Positions 42,963-53,800 of a DNA stretch of 64,000 nucleotides are shown piece by piece. Numbering within the stretch: position 1 is the first letter of the stretch; every line of letters begins with the position of its first letter. Where the stretch lies: contig NC_062244.1 in the NCBI RefSeq assembly GCF_905475465.1, positions 11,712,001 through 11,776,000 of the forward strand. The letters run 5' to 3'. Below the pieces are notes generated by a model. That model searched no databases. It was not told the DNA's origin and saw nothing but the letters and a program-made list of their open reading frames with translations. The position numbers and the translations under genes were made by a program. This stretch comes from Pieris napi (taxonomy: Eukaryota; Arthropoda; Insecta; Lepidoptera; Pieridae).

Positions 42963-45254
42963 TTAGTCTAATGCATCATATGACCCGTTTTTGGTAATCA
43001 GCGTGTCCTGTGACACGTAGGCCTCTTCCAGCTGTTTCCATTCTTTTCTGTTATTAGCTCTTCTTGTCCAAGTTGTGCCTCCTATTATCTTAATATCGTC
43101 TGCCCATCTCTTGGTCGGTCTTCCTCTTTTCCTTTTTCCATCTCGTGGTTGCCATTCTGTAATTATTTTTGTCCATTTCAACCTGCTATCTCTCGTCATG
43201 TGCCCAGTCCAGCGCCATTTCAACTGCCTTATTTTCTTTATAATGTCTTCTACTTTGGTCGTTGATCTGATCTCTTCTGCTCTTTTTCGATGTCTCAGTG
43301 TTACACCCACCATGCTTCTTTCCATTCCTCTTTGGCATGTTCTCAACTTTAGAAGATGTTTCTGAGATAAAGCCCAAGTCTCGCAGCCGTATGTAACACA
43401 TGGTAGGATACATAGATTGAACACCTTTTTCTTAGCTACTATTGGGAAGTCTTTACTTTTAAGTACTTCCTTGAGTGACCAAAATCTCTTCCAGGCGCTA
43501 GACACTCTTCTTTCTATCTCAAGATCCATTTGGTCATGAAATGATATTATTTGCCCTAAATATACGTAGTGATCAACATATTCGATAGTATCTCCTCCTA
43601 TTTGTATCATAATAGTTTCTCTATTTGTCATTATTTTCGTTTTAGATTTGTTCATAGAAAGCCCAACTATCTTGCTTGCTTCTGTCAGCTGTTGCAGCAT
43701 AGTTTGAAGCGTCTTTGCGTTATCTGAAATGATCACTAAATCGTCTGCGAATCTTAGGTGGTTCAGTTGTCTGCCGTTTATGTTTATGCCGACATTTTCC
43801 CATTCCAAATTTCTAAATAAACTCTCCAAAATGGCTGAGAAGAGTTTTGGGGACAAAGGATCGCCCTGTCTCACACCCCTGGCTATAGGAAATTCTTCAC
43901 CCGTTGTCTCTAGTTTGATATAAGCCGTGCTACTTGTATATATATTTCTAATTATACGTATGTATTTTTTTGGTATACCTTGTTGTATTAAGGCTCTCCA
44001 GAGGGAATCGTGCTTTATAGAGTCGAATGCTTTACTGTAGTCTACAAAAGCGATGTATAGTGCTTTTCCGTATTCTTTGAACTTTTGTATTAGCTGTTTT
44101 ATAACATGTATATGATCTACAGTTGAGAATCCGGATCTGAATCCAGCTTGTTCCATGGGTTGTTGTTCATCCATTACCTTCGTTACTCTTCGCAGGATCA
44201 TTTTGGAGAAAACTTTATACATGTTGGACATAAGGCTTATAGGTCTATAGTTTTCTATGATGTTCCTGTCACCCTTTTTGTGGAGCAGTGTAATTATGTT
44301 CTTCGTCCATTGGGAAGGTATGTATTCCGTTTTTAGTATGGTGTTGAATAGTTCAGTAAGTTTTCTTAGGTTCCCTGGTGCTGCTGATGATACTTTGATC
44401 ATCTCATTAGTTATGTGATCCGGTCCAGGCGCTTTTCCATTTTTTAGGCTTTTGATAGCATGCTCCGTTTCTGAAAGGAGAAATTTAGGTACCTCTTCTT
44501 CGTCTTGTTCAAGATTTACTGAATTCTGTAAAGTATTATCAGTCTCTAGTGAGTAGAGGTTTCTATAGAAGTCTGTTGCAGTTTTCAATATATCTTTTCT
44601 TTTCGTCTGTTGTTTGCCTACGTAGTTCTTAATGTTCGGTATCCATTGTTTTGTTTCTACGAGTTCTTTTAGAGCTTTTTTAACTCCTCCTGTCTTGGTT
44701 ATGTGGTAATTAAGTGCTTCTATTCTTCTTTTGTTCCTTTCTTTCTTAATATTGTTACTAATTTTCTTACTTACTTCTGATATCAATTTTAGATTTTGCT
44801 TGTTTTTTCCAAGTTTTAAGAGCTGTTTTCTTTCTTCCATTAGCTTTTGAGTTTCTTTTCCAATTTGTTTCTTGTTAGTTTTTGGGGGATTGCGACTTAG
44901 AGTTCCAAGTATTTCATTTACTTCATTGATATATTTTCCTTCTATCTGGTTTTTGACTTCATTGTCAGGGATTTGTTTTACTATCATTAGCTTTGTTTTT
45001 GTGTTGTATTTATTTCTACTTTTCTTTGGTTCGATACATTTTATGGTGGCTCTTACTAATCGATGATTAGTGTTGAAGTTGAGTTGATTTAATACACTAA
45101 CGTCCTGGAAGGGTTTCCTATTGTTGGTTCCGATGTAGTCGATTTCATTTTTGTGGCGTCCGTCCGGTGATATCCATGTCCACTTCTTCGCCGTAACTTT
45201 TTTGAAGAAACTGTTCATGAATGCTAAATTATTTTCGAGAGCGAGATTGAGCAT
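42963..45254 (-). CDS. RTE-type endonuclease/reverse transcriptase, N-terminus missing
   Basis: 763 codons from the first ATG; the open frame extends about 24 codons further upstream. Order of domains: end of the APE-like endonuclease (WISPDGRHKNEIDYIG, NHRLVRATIK); linker; RT with ITLLHKKGDRNIIENYRPIS (about residues 325-344), AGFRSGFSTVDHIHVIKQL, IAFVDYSKAFDSIKHDSLW, GVRQGDPLSPKLFSAILE and the catalytic LRFADDLVIIS; then basic tail RWTGHMTRDSRLKW and RKRGRPTKRWADDIK. These motifs are diagnostic of RTE-clade LINEs. RT aspartates (FVDYS and FADD) are intact. Upstream residues IVWIGDFGFGPRSKNGER suggest a deletion between GDF and FG. The truncated endonuclease should make it incapable of moving on its own. 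Confidence 0.92.
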   Translation of the reverse strand: MLNLALENNLAFMNSFFKKVTAKKWTWISPDGRHKNEIDYIGTNNRKPFQDVSVLNQLNFNTNHRLVRATIKCIEPKKSRNKYNTKTKLMIVKQIPDNEVKNQIEGKYINEVNEILGTLSRNPPKTNKKQIGKETQKLMEERKQLLKLGKNKQNLKLISEVSKKISNNIKKERNKRRIEALNYHITKTGGVKKALKELVETKQWIPNIKNYVGKQQTKRKDILKTATDFYRNLYSLETDNTLQNSVNLEQDEEEVPKFLLSETEHAIKSLKNGKAPGPDHITNEMIKVSSAAPGNLRKLTELFNTILKTEYIPSQWTKNIITLLHKKGDRNIIENYRPISLMSNMYKVFSKMILRRVTKVMDEQQPMEQAGFRSGFSTVDHIHVIKQLIQKFKEYGKALYIAFVDYSKAFDSIKHDSLWRALIQQGIPKKYIRIIRNIYTSSTAYIKLETTGEEFPIARGVRQGDPLSPKLFSAILESLFRNLEWENVGININGRQLNHLRFADDLVIISDNAKTLQTMLQQLTEASKIVGLSMNKSKTKIMTNRETIMIQIGGDTIEYVDHYVYLGQIISFHDQMDLEIERRVSSAWKRFWSLKEVLKSKDFPIVAKKKVFNLCILPCVTYGCETWALSQKHLLKLRTCQRGMERSMVGVTLRHRKRAEEIRSTTKVEDIIKKIRQLKWRWTGHMTRDSRLKWTKIITEWQPRDGKRKRGRPTKRWADDIKIIGGTTWTRRANNRKEWKQLEEAYVSQDTLITKNGSYDALD

Positions 45255-45715
45255 TCGTTCTCCATTTTTGCTCCTTGGGCCGAAGCCGAAGTCGCCTATC
45301 CAAACAATATTAACTGTTAAAACTGACTAGACTTCGACATTGTTAATTTACGAGCTCTGTAACATATAATTACAATGACACCTGACAGTAGCGCTATTGC
45401 TTCGACAGATATTATTCACGATTTAATAATCGCGAATATACTTGTTGTAATACTGATATTAACGACACGTTTAAAAATAAACTAATTACCGATTGATAAA
45501 AAGTCAAAGACACATCATATATTTCAATTAGGCCTATTAAAAAGACACTAAAAATCACTCTAGTTGCCCCTTCCAAAAGGTTTCGTTAGTAGTTTCATAT
45601 GGAGAAGAATGGACAAAAAAAGGTTAAATTTCTTGTACCCTCTGGGTACACCAGGCATCCCATAATTCTATTGTACATTTTCTTCGTGTTTAACGTACAA
45701 ATAAAAATGATTACA

Positions 45716-45905
45716 CACAGTTACGACTCGTAGCAATTAACCCAATATGTTACATTAAATTAAGCCATTTTGTATACCTGAAATTATAGGCCCTTCAATT
45801 TTACCGGCTACCTCAAACACCTGAACCATACTTGAACATAAAATTGCGCATAAAAAGGAATACGATTTTGTTGGTAGCTACGGCGTAGATGTACTACGCA
45901 TTTTA
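45716..45905 (-). repeat. Uncharacterised repeat, inverted copy of 28545-28725
   Basis: TTACGACTCGTAGCAATTAA, CCTGAAATTATAGGCCC and GTAGCTACGGCGTAG match the reverse complement of 28545-28725 in order. No ends or coding frame. Confidence 0.5.
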
Positions 45906-46042
45906 TTTTATTAATTCATGTTTTTAGACGTACCTTCTTATTCAAGATCTTATCTACATACACAACAAAATTTGACAGGAAAACTGCTGTCTCTGATTAG
46001 GGCGTCGTAAAGTTATATATGTAATTGTTTCTCAACCCACGT

Positions 46043-46332
46043 GAGTGCAGGGTTGGCCTAGTGGCTTCAGCGTGCCACTCTCATCCCTGAGGTCGTAGGT
46101 TCGATCTCCGGCTGTGCACCAATGGACTTTCTTTCTATGTGCGCATTTAATATTTGCTCGAACAGTGAAGGAAAACATCGTGAGAAAACTGACATGTCTT
46201 AGACCCAAGAAGTCAACGGCGTGTGTCAGGCACTGGAGGCTGATCACCTACTTGTCAATTAAATTGAAAAATGATCATGAAACCGATTCAGAAATCTGAG
46301 GCCCAGACCTAAAGAGGTTGATTGATTCATTC
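46043..46332 (+). mobile_element. tRNA-derived SINE, near full length (copy 4)
   Basis: GTTGGCCTAGTGGCTTCAGC (box A), GTAGGTTCGATCTCCGGCTG (box B), GTGAAGGAAAACATCGTGAG, TTAGACCCAAGAAGTCAACG and CAGACCTAAAGAGGTTG. The usual GTAGCGCCACTGATTTATTT end is damaged. Confidence 0.88.
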
Positions 46333-47075
46333 TTTAGACACTGATTTTATTCTCAACCAACTAGATACATGATTTTGCGCTGATGAAGAGGAAATCGTGA
46401 AGCCTATTTTGAGGCTGAAGACAAATCATATATTAAAAATGGTATCGGAAAATTGTATGACCGTTATAATCGTTGTATCGCTCTCGAAGGCAACTATATC
46501 GAATAATGAAATCCTTTAAAAAAAGATTTCTTTGTTAGCCTACGAACTTTTCAGCCCACCTGTTATCTCTGGTGCTCATCCAGCGAGGTACACATATTTC
46601 CTTGTTTGTTTCATTGATATTTTTCAAAGGCTTCACGCTTATCCGATATAAAGATTTTTTCATTTGAAAGAACTTGAAGATTCAATGGTTTACTTTTCAA
46701 TTAGGGTCTCGTCAAATTACAAAGTACCTGCCCACTATAGTTGCAGACCTATAGACCTATTTTATTTTGCTTAAGCAATACAACCAGTTCTTTAGATATT
46801 ATTTCTCTATAAACCCTAGAAGGAATAAGACATTTTAATTTTAATAAGGTAACCTAAAAAGGACTTAGTTTCATCAATTGTAATACTGACAAAGTTTAAT
46901 TAGGGTTTCAGTAAATTTGGGTTAAAACAGTTGGTTTACATAGTAAACTTGTTAAAACTTAGTAATTTTATTTAACCCGTATTACATATTATACCTATAT
47001 GTTTATGTCTGGTGAGAAGGTTTATTTGAATATCTTTATATATATAATTCTACTATACGTGTGTATGTCACTAAA

Positions 47076-47206
47076 GGCAAGTGGCTTGTGTTTTTCCCTT
47101 CACCGTTCGAGCGTGGTAAATGCACACATAGACAGAAAGTTCATTGGTAAACAGTCGGGGATCGATCCTACGACCTGAGGGATGGGAGTCATACGCTGAA
47201 GGCAGT
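47076..47206 (-). mobile_element. SINE head and partial body (copy 5, truncated)
   Basis: The minus strand holds the altered head GCCTTCAGCGTATGACTCCC, GTAGGATCGATCCCCGACTG and CGAACGGTGAAGGGAAAAAC, then breaks off. Box A start is lost. Confidence 0.75.
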
Positions 47207-47209
47207 ATG

Positions 47210-49720
47210 CATCGAGTTATACTACATTTTATAATAAGATGTTTTTTAAAGAAAATGTGCAAATCGTGATAAAAAAAACAAGTAGCACGGCTTCATACGT
47301 AATTGGAACGAATTAATCACAATCAAATATATCATCATATCAACAGGGGTTTATTGAAGCGGTACTATTTAACAAAATGTAGGTCGGATTACTTTAGTTA
47401 GCTAAAATAAATGAACAATTTTCCCTCACACACGGCCGCAGCTGTGAAAGTAAAGTTGACGTCCGACAGTAGGTACTAACTTTCTGCCACGATTTTTCAA
47501 ATTAGGCAATTTCTCTGTCCGTATAGGAAGGCATAATATAATACCATCTACCTCATCACTTAAAGATTATAATTTCTTGCGTGTTTCCTTGTCTATTTAT
47601 ATATAAAATCATTTTAATTTCACACTGTTAAAAACTTATATCAAATGGGTGTAAGTTTTGTCATTATACTTTAAGTCCACGTTAGTTATTGTTATTTCCG
47701 TTACTTTGTGTTCAGTATGGACCCGTTTTGGGTAAAGGCCTCCTCCTGATTTTTGGACATAATATGTTTGGCATATTAAAGTCATAACGACATCTGAACG
47801 AGAGTGAGTGACACGTGCAAACACCTGACCGAATCTTTAATGCTAAAGTGGTTTATATTGAATTAAATTAAATGAAAATGAAAACGAATGAAGTTTGATT
47901 TAAACTAGGATTAATTGAATTGCAGGTCGAATTGTATTGTTTTTTTGAAGTCTGTTAAAAAGTGTGTATTTATTTACTTACAAAAGCTTGCCAACGTTTG
48001 GCACACTGATACATTGGTACTAAGAAAAATAAAATACAAGATTTAATGCGACACTTGCAGGCAAACATAACAAACACGAAGAGGAAAGAAATACATTGAT
48101 TCATGAATTATAAAAACTGAAGGAAATTTGCAAAGTGTGATGGGATCAACTATGGATAATCTGACCTAGATCTTTTATAAGAATGCTCAATCTGGATATC
48201 AGTGAATTTCGGCCAAAACGCGATGTTCTGAAAGGAGGGACTAATGGGATGATGGAATGCCTGGAGATTTTTTTTGATTTTTTTCTGAAGTTACCATGCC
48301 ATTGTAACAATGCCCTTAGGTCCAAGTATTATAAAATACTGTTGTTATAAACTAAGTCAGTTAAATTATGGTAATATTATCTACAGTATAATCACAGTAT
48401 TGTCTCTTTTCCATCTCATCCAATTGTGTTTCTAATTTGACAGAAAGAGACAAATGATTAGTTGTTGAAGAAGAATATGACTGTGTGTGACTTTAGATTG
48501 AATGAAAAACTTTTTCGTTTTACAGTAATTTCGTTGTCATTAACTTCTAAGTGAAAGATGATTGCCCTGCTAAGGTGTATTTTAATACATAAATACGAAA
48601 TTTAACAGTTATTTTGGACGGTTTTCGACCTCCCAAGGAACAAGGTAAAAATCAAACCACTGTATTTCTAAATTATTTAATTACTATGACAATACAATAG
48701 TATTTACAATGTTATTTTTGGCAATAACAATACTTATCTATTAGGCAAGAATGGTCACCCTTTATACTAAATATTATAATAAAAGGACAAGGACAAGACT
48801 ACAGTGCATACAATTTTGTTTATATTTAAGTTATTCCTGGCTGGTTGTAAATTATATATTCGAAAAAATGAGCAACATTACAACTGTCAAATAAGTTAAT
48901 TGAATAAAAAATTAAATAAATTAATAAGCTTATTGAAAGAAATAAATATTGAGCAATGCATGTTTGTCCCACTTAAATATAAACAAAACAGTGTGACATC
49001 GAAGAATAAGATAAGGACGATTTTGATAGGGCTAAAGAGTTTTAAATTATTAAATATTAAGGTATAGGCCTCACAGATTATGATGATAATAAATGGCGGA
49101 GTCCGTCGTTCAATCCGTCATCTTTCTATTTGACAGCGTCATATTGCTTTGAAAGAAAAAATGGCGGGCTTTTCATTGCGTAAGCATTTTGCATTTTTTG
49201 TCACGAGATTCGTATAAGACAAGGTAAATTGGTCCAAATACTTCATAGCTAATATTAATAATAACAAATAAATGATAGTGATTTCTTTGTTCATTAAATT
49301 GACGCATATGTAGCACATGAAATTTATTCAATTAATCACTGAAGTCTCCTATAGTTAATTATGACGTCATACATCTTGATTTTAAAGTAAAACACGCGAA
49401 TGTTGAACCAATTGCTTTGATGTTTTAACTAATGGAATTATCCATCTATTATTTACACTATCATACGTGACCATGCTGTCAAATTGCCCGATTTCATTTG
49501 TACATCTCAAGGGAATTTCCCGATATTGATGTAATGTGTAAGATCGAGAGTGGAAGCGTAAAAGGCGTATTTTATGGAGGCCATATAAAGGGAATTGGTA
49601 CTGAATCGTTACAAGCTTAGTTACGTTAACCTAAGTATAATCAATGAAGGAATAACTATGCGTGTCTCTTACATGTATCAAGAGGACGATTAAAGGTACT
49701 AATGATAATTATGATATATA
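47210..49720. other. No gene seen
   Basis: AT-rich intergenic DNA of about 2.5 kb. Short frames show no family. 49090-49200 has two ATGGCGG phrases (AAATGGCGGAGTCCG and AAAATGGCGGGCTTTT) of unknown meaning. Confidence 0.35.
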
Positions 49721-49733
49721 ATAAATTTAGAAT

Positions 49734-50311
49734 AGGGATGATCGATGTTAGAAAAACATCGATATTGACATCGATGTCATAATCGAAAGCCCAACATCGA
49801 TGATTTTTGAATTAATAATTGACAAAGAAATAAAATACAGTGAAATGGTTCGAAATTTATTAAGAAACAAAAAAAAAATTACATATTCCGATATTGTAAA
49901 GTAATTTTGATAAAGAAGAAATTTTTAATTTATTTCTTTGTTGATAAAGAGTAGTGAGAGAAAGAGCGTGCGAGACTACGAAAAACGAACGAAGGGAACG
50001 ACCTGCCTTGCGATTCTGTAACTCATTTTTCGAACTCTCACAGTAGTTTTCGCAGCGGCGGTCGCGCTCAAATCAGCCACGAAGCAGTCATTTTACGATT
50101 TGGCATTCTGATAAACAATAAACTACAAGCTCCCTCCTTCGAAATGTCAGTTACAGAATCGCAAGGCTGGGCGCAAAGAATGGATACGCGTTCAAAATTT
50201 TAATAAACGCGATTTGTGGATGCGTTCATAGAAGACATAATTTGTTTCGTAAGTTGCATTGGTCGTGTGGGAGGCCGTGAGCTAACATCGATGATCATCG
50301 AGCATCCCCAG
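49734..50311. mobile_element. Nonautonomous hAT element, 8-bp target duplication, nested MITE
   Basis: TTTAGAAT flanks the element on both sides (49726-49733 and 50312-50319). Ends are AGGGATGATCGATG and CATCGAGCATCCCCAG. Sub-terminal CATCGATG-type motifs occur several times at the left (GTTAGAAAAACATCGATATT, ACATCGATGTC) and at the right (AACATCGATGATC). The MITE at 50005-50167 is inserted in its middle. No transposase frame. Confidence 0.85.
50005..50167. mobile_element. GCCTTGCGATTCTGTAACT MITE, complete copy
   Basis: GCCTTGCGATTCTGTAACT at the left and AGTTACAGAATCGCAAGGC at the right are perfect 19-bp inverses. Interior: TTTTCGCAGCGGCGGTCGCG, GAAGCAGTCATTTTACGATT, TGGCATTCTGATAAACAATA. 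Partial copies at 4167-4362, 61590-61719 and 63281-63400 lack the right terminus. Confidence 0.85.
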
Positions 50312-50508
50312 TTTAGAATAAAATATAGTTCTGATGCTTAGAATAATTATATAGAATATATAATTGGATATGGAGAAAGATATAAGGACGCTACTCTACT
50401 TGAAAGACTTAATAATCTTAAATTTAGAATTTGTTTTATAGAAAAATAAAGCTTCATTTCCACAGTGCATACATAAATTGAATTGGTCCGTTACATTATA
50501 ATACAATT

Positions 50509-50820
50509 CTAGACATTAGTAATGGTTAGTCGTCTAGGACTCCTAGGTCTATTGATATTAGTACTAGAACCTCTAACGTGTACTTGTACAGTTGGAATGT
50601 CAGCTGAATGCAGACTGCCAGCTCTTGAAGCGCGAGGTGAGGGTACACGCACTCTTAGGTCAACAGTGTGAAGGCTGGCGGCCCTGGATGACCTAGACGT
50701 GGTAGGAACGTGGTCTGAGGGTGTGGTTAAGGCTGGAAGGTCTGCAGCGGACCGCGATCTGCGTGGTGGACTTTCTGGTATGAGAGCCATACCGCCCATG
50801 CTGCCGACGAAGACGGAGTT
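50509..50820 (-). CDS. Membrane protein exon e (last, Ser/Arg-rich tail)
   Basis: Acceptor CATCTTTCCAG|AAC. 103 residues and TAG. Begins NSVFVGSMGGMALIPESPPR and contains two related units, SRAASLHTVDLRVRV and SRAGSLHSADIPTVQVHV, then RPRSPRRLTITNV. Many R-x-x-S sites suggest phosphorylation by basophilic kinases (inference). The TAG stop is followed by AT-rich sequence; no clear poly(A) signal was chosen. Confidence 0.75.
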   Translation of the reverse strand, partial: NSVFVGSMGGMALIPESPPRRSRSAADLPALTTPSDHVPTTSRSSRAASLHTVDLRVRVPSPRASRAGSLHSADIPTVQVHVRGSSTNINRPRSPRRLTITNV

Positions 50821-53800
50821 CTGGAAAGATGATGGCATGTAAGTTGCCTTATAATAGACAAGAGTTAGATATGCTATCATTGTGTGTGTGACATTTTTTG
50901 TATATGTTTTTAAATATTGTGGAACATTTTTTTGTTCTATCATAAATAGTTTTAGCGCATGCGATGAAAGATAATTATTTTATAGGCATTTTTTTACACC
51001 TTGGGTCATCAGTGATAATGGAGCATTCAAATGGTGTAAGAATTTTTTAAATCGGTCCAGTACTATTTGAGCCAATTATACTTACATGACCATATAATTG
51101 CACTATCCAAAATTATTCTCCACAAGTGATGTCATGGTGAGTATTATATATAAACTGTTTCTAGATTAGTATCTTTACTAAGATATCTAATTAAGAAGAA
51201 CCCATACTGGGTTCTTCTTAATTCAGTTTGCAGTTTGTTATTTGTTCCGTAATCTATATATATAAAAATGAAACCCGCTTTCCGTTGTCACGGTATAACA
51301 TGAAAACGGCTTGACCGATTTGTCTGATTCTTCTTTTATAATATTCCTTGAAGTACGAGGATGGTTCTTACGGAGGGAAAAATTAAAAAAAAATGAGTGA
51401 AAAAGTCTAAAAACAACACTTTTCTATATTCCCATACAAAATATTCGTAATAATATTTAAAGGCAATTTGAACTTTAATACCATATCATAAAGTTCAAGT
51501 GTGGAGGGGTTCCGGGAAGGTAAATTTTTATTTTTTGACATAATGTATTTGTTGTATTATCAACTTTCTCTTTTTTATCTTACTAGCTAGACCGGTGTCC
51601 CCAATAGCAGAATAAGTATTAAAAAAAAATAAAGAATCGACTGTTAGGCGGTACGATGTTCGCCAGGCCAGCTAGTAATAAATAATAATAACCATATTTT
51701 GTTCCGACAGCTTGTGTTGGTGTTTTGAAATTTTGTCGGAAAATAAATACTTAACAATATTTTAATAATTTAAAACAGCTTTGTCCTTATTGTTTAGTAT
51801 ATATTAGAAGTATTTTATAATAATCGGTAAACATACCTGTCTAGGCCGATGGGAAAGGTAACCACAGGGCTGATAAGCGGAAAAGGCTCCACCGCAGTCG
51901 TATGACACACAGCCTCTCGACAGTGATGCTCTATGCTGTTAATTAAGAGAAAATCACGTTATGTACTATGCAATACCACAAAAGGGTTGTAAAGATTAAG
52001 AGGTTACGTAAGACCGCAAGCCATAAGTGAAGGTAACTTCCTTACACTAGAAGAATTATGTATTTAGTAAGAAAATCGTATTTTCTAACTATAATAATAA
52101 TAATTAAACTATGTTTATCTAAGTTAAATATATAGAGGAATCGATTGCACTTCCTCCGACTTAGAAAAGGGAGGATTCTCGCCCACTCTATCCACTTAAG
52201 GATTCTAATGTATAGAGCCAATATATAATTTATCAAAATATAAATATAATATTTTATTTATTTTTGCCAGTATCTTCGGAAACTTGCCTAAAGGGTCTCC
52301 TTTTAATAATATATTTTAGTTATTATATGTTAAGGTTAGTTATTTATTTCAATGTATATGTGAATTATAACTATTTTAAATTTGATTTTTATTAATTATA
52401 ACTATATTAATCTTATTTATAAAAATAAAATAAAATATAAATATCTACTATATGGAAACACTTTGATTTCGCGACCCCTCTGTAGATGTAGCTACTTATT
52501 ATATTTTTTATTTAAACTCGCCAGTTAAAGACGGTTTAGGAGTACAACTTACAAGTGGTGGTACGGTGATAGTGTTTTCGGCGAGAACACAGCTTTGCCG
52601 ATGTTGTTGTTGAAACTTAGGTTGATATGGTTCTAGCATTCTGAAAATATTCTGTGTATTAAAATATATATTATCTCTTAAAAGCTGACATGCCAATAAT
52701 TATATTTATGTGCACAAGAATACAGGCAAATAATATTTTGGCTACTATGGCTGATGCACTTGGAGCGTAAATCGTGCAGTGAAGGAAGCACACTTAAGCC
52801 GGCCAAATGGCCGAGGGCCAAAAGACTGGTCCAGCTATCTTTGGATCGACAGAGTAGAACGTGCTATAATAGCTGAAAGCTGGTGACTATGGTACAAGAC
52901 CGGTGGAAGTTTCTTGTTTCGTAGTTAGGTCGAACCAGCGGAGCGAGTAAGAGTATGCGCAAATATATATAATATTGAAGTGAAAACGTCATTAGCATCG
53001 TTGTGATTTGAAAGTCGATGAAACGAAAAGGCGACAGTAAAAAGAGACAGACACATAAATTCATTAGATTTAACGTGGGAGAAAATGAGATAGAAATCAT
53101 TAAACAGTGTATAAACTTTAAATTAGTGTGTATTTGATCATTTTCTGAATTAAAAAAACAGATGTGCAAAAAAATTAAATAAGTGATCAATTGTATTTAC
53201 ATAATCATTGTAGTTTTTATCAAAATTAATAATTGATGTTGAACTTAAATATTTAAATTACATTCGTCTCATTATCTTGAAACAAAACATTTTGTATGTT
53301 TCACTTTTATTATTTTTTTTTATTTTTATGTACTTAAACATAGATAAACACATATTAAACTCCGTGAATCTAGTCAGCAGTATTAAGACTAACAAGCGCT
53401 CCGATGAATGGAACGTATGAAATGTAAGAAGTGTGAACTCAAAGTAATCTTTATCTAAATTTATAAGCCAAAATGCATTAAGTAAAAGGTGATAATAGAA
53501 ATTATTATGTATACGATTTCGTGGAATGGATAATAATTAGAAGGTACAATAATGAAATACAACTTCGAACCCTTTTAAGAGAACTTATCAATTGTCAAAA
53601 GAAATTGTACGAATTTAACCTATATTGTAAATTTTGCTCAATTTCACAGAATGTCCATTTCAAGCGGTGATCAAAGAGAAACTTTATAAAGCATAGTTTG
53701 AATATATTATGATATTTATTATTCATAAAAGAACGGCAAACAAGTTAGCACATCTTTTAAAATAGATTCTTCGGTCTAGGCTGTGTCTTAAAACATATCA

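Larger units (their letters stand above)
42843..45330 (-). mobile_element. RTE-type LINE, 5' truncated, long open RT frame
   Basis: The minus strand carries a frame open from about 45327 to the stop at 42963, followed by a 3' UTR ending in an AAT-repeat tail at 42846-42871. Few mutations are visible, so insertion should be recent. The 5' end (start of the endonuclease) is missing, as usual for LINE insertions. Confidence 0.88.

Noticed and set aside
43075..44336. Several plus-strand frames
   Set aside because: They are shadows of the RTE reverse transcriptase on the minus strand.
49090..49200. ATGGCGG-containing patch as a promoter or first exon
   Set aside because: No open frame or splice donor follows in phase, and no downstream gene on either strand fits.
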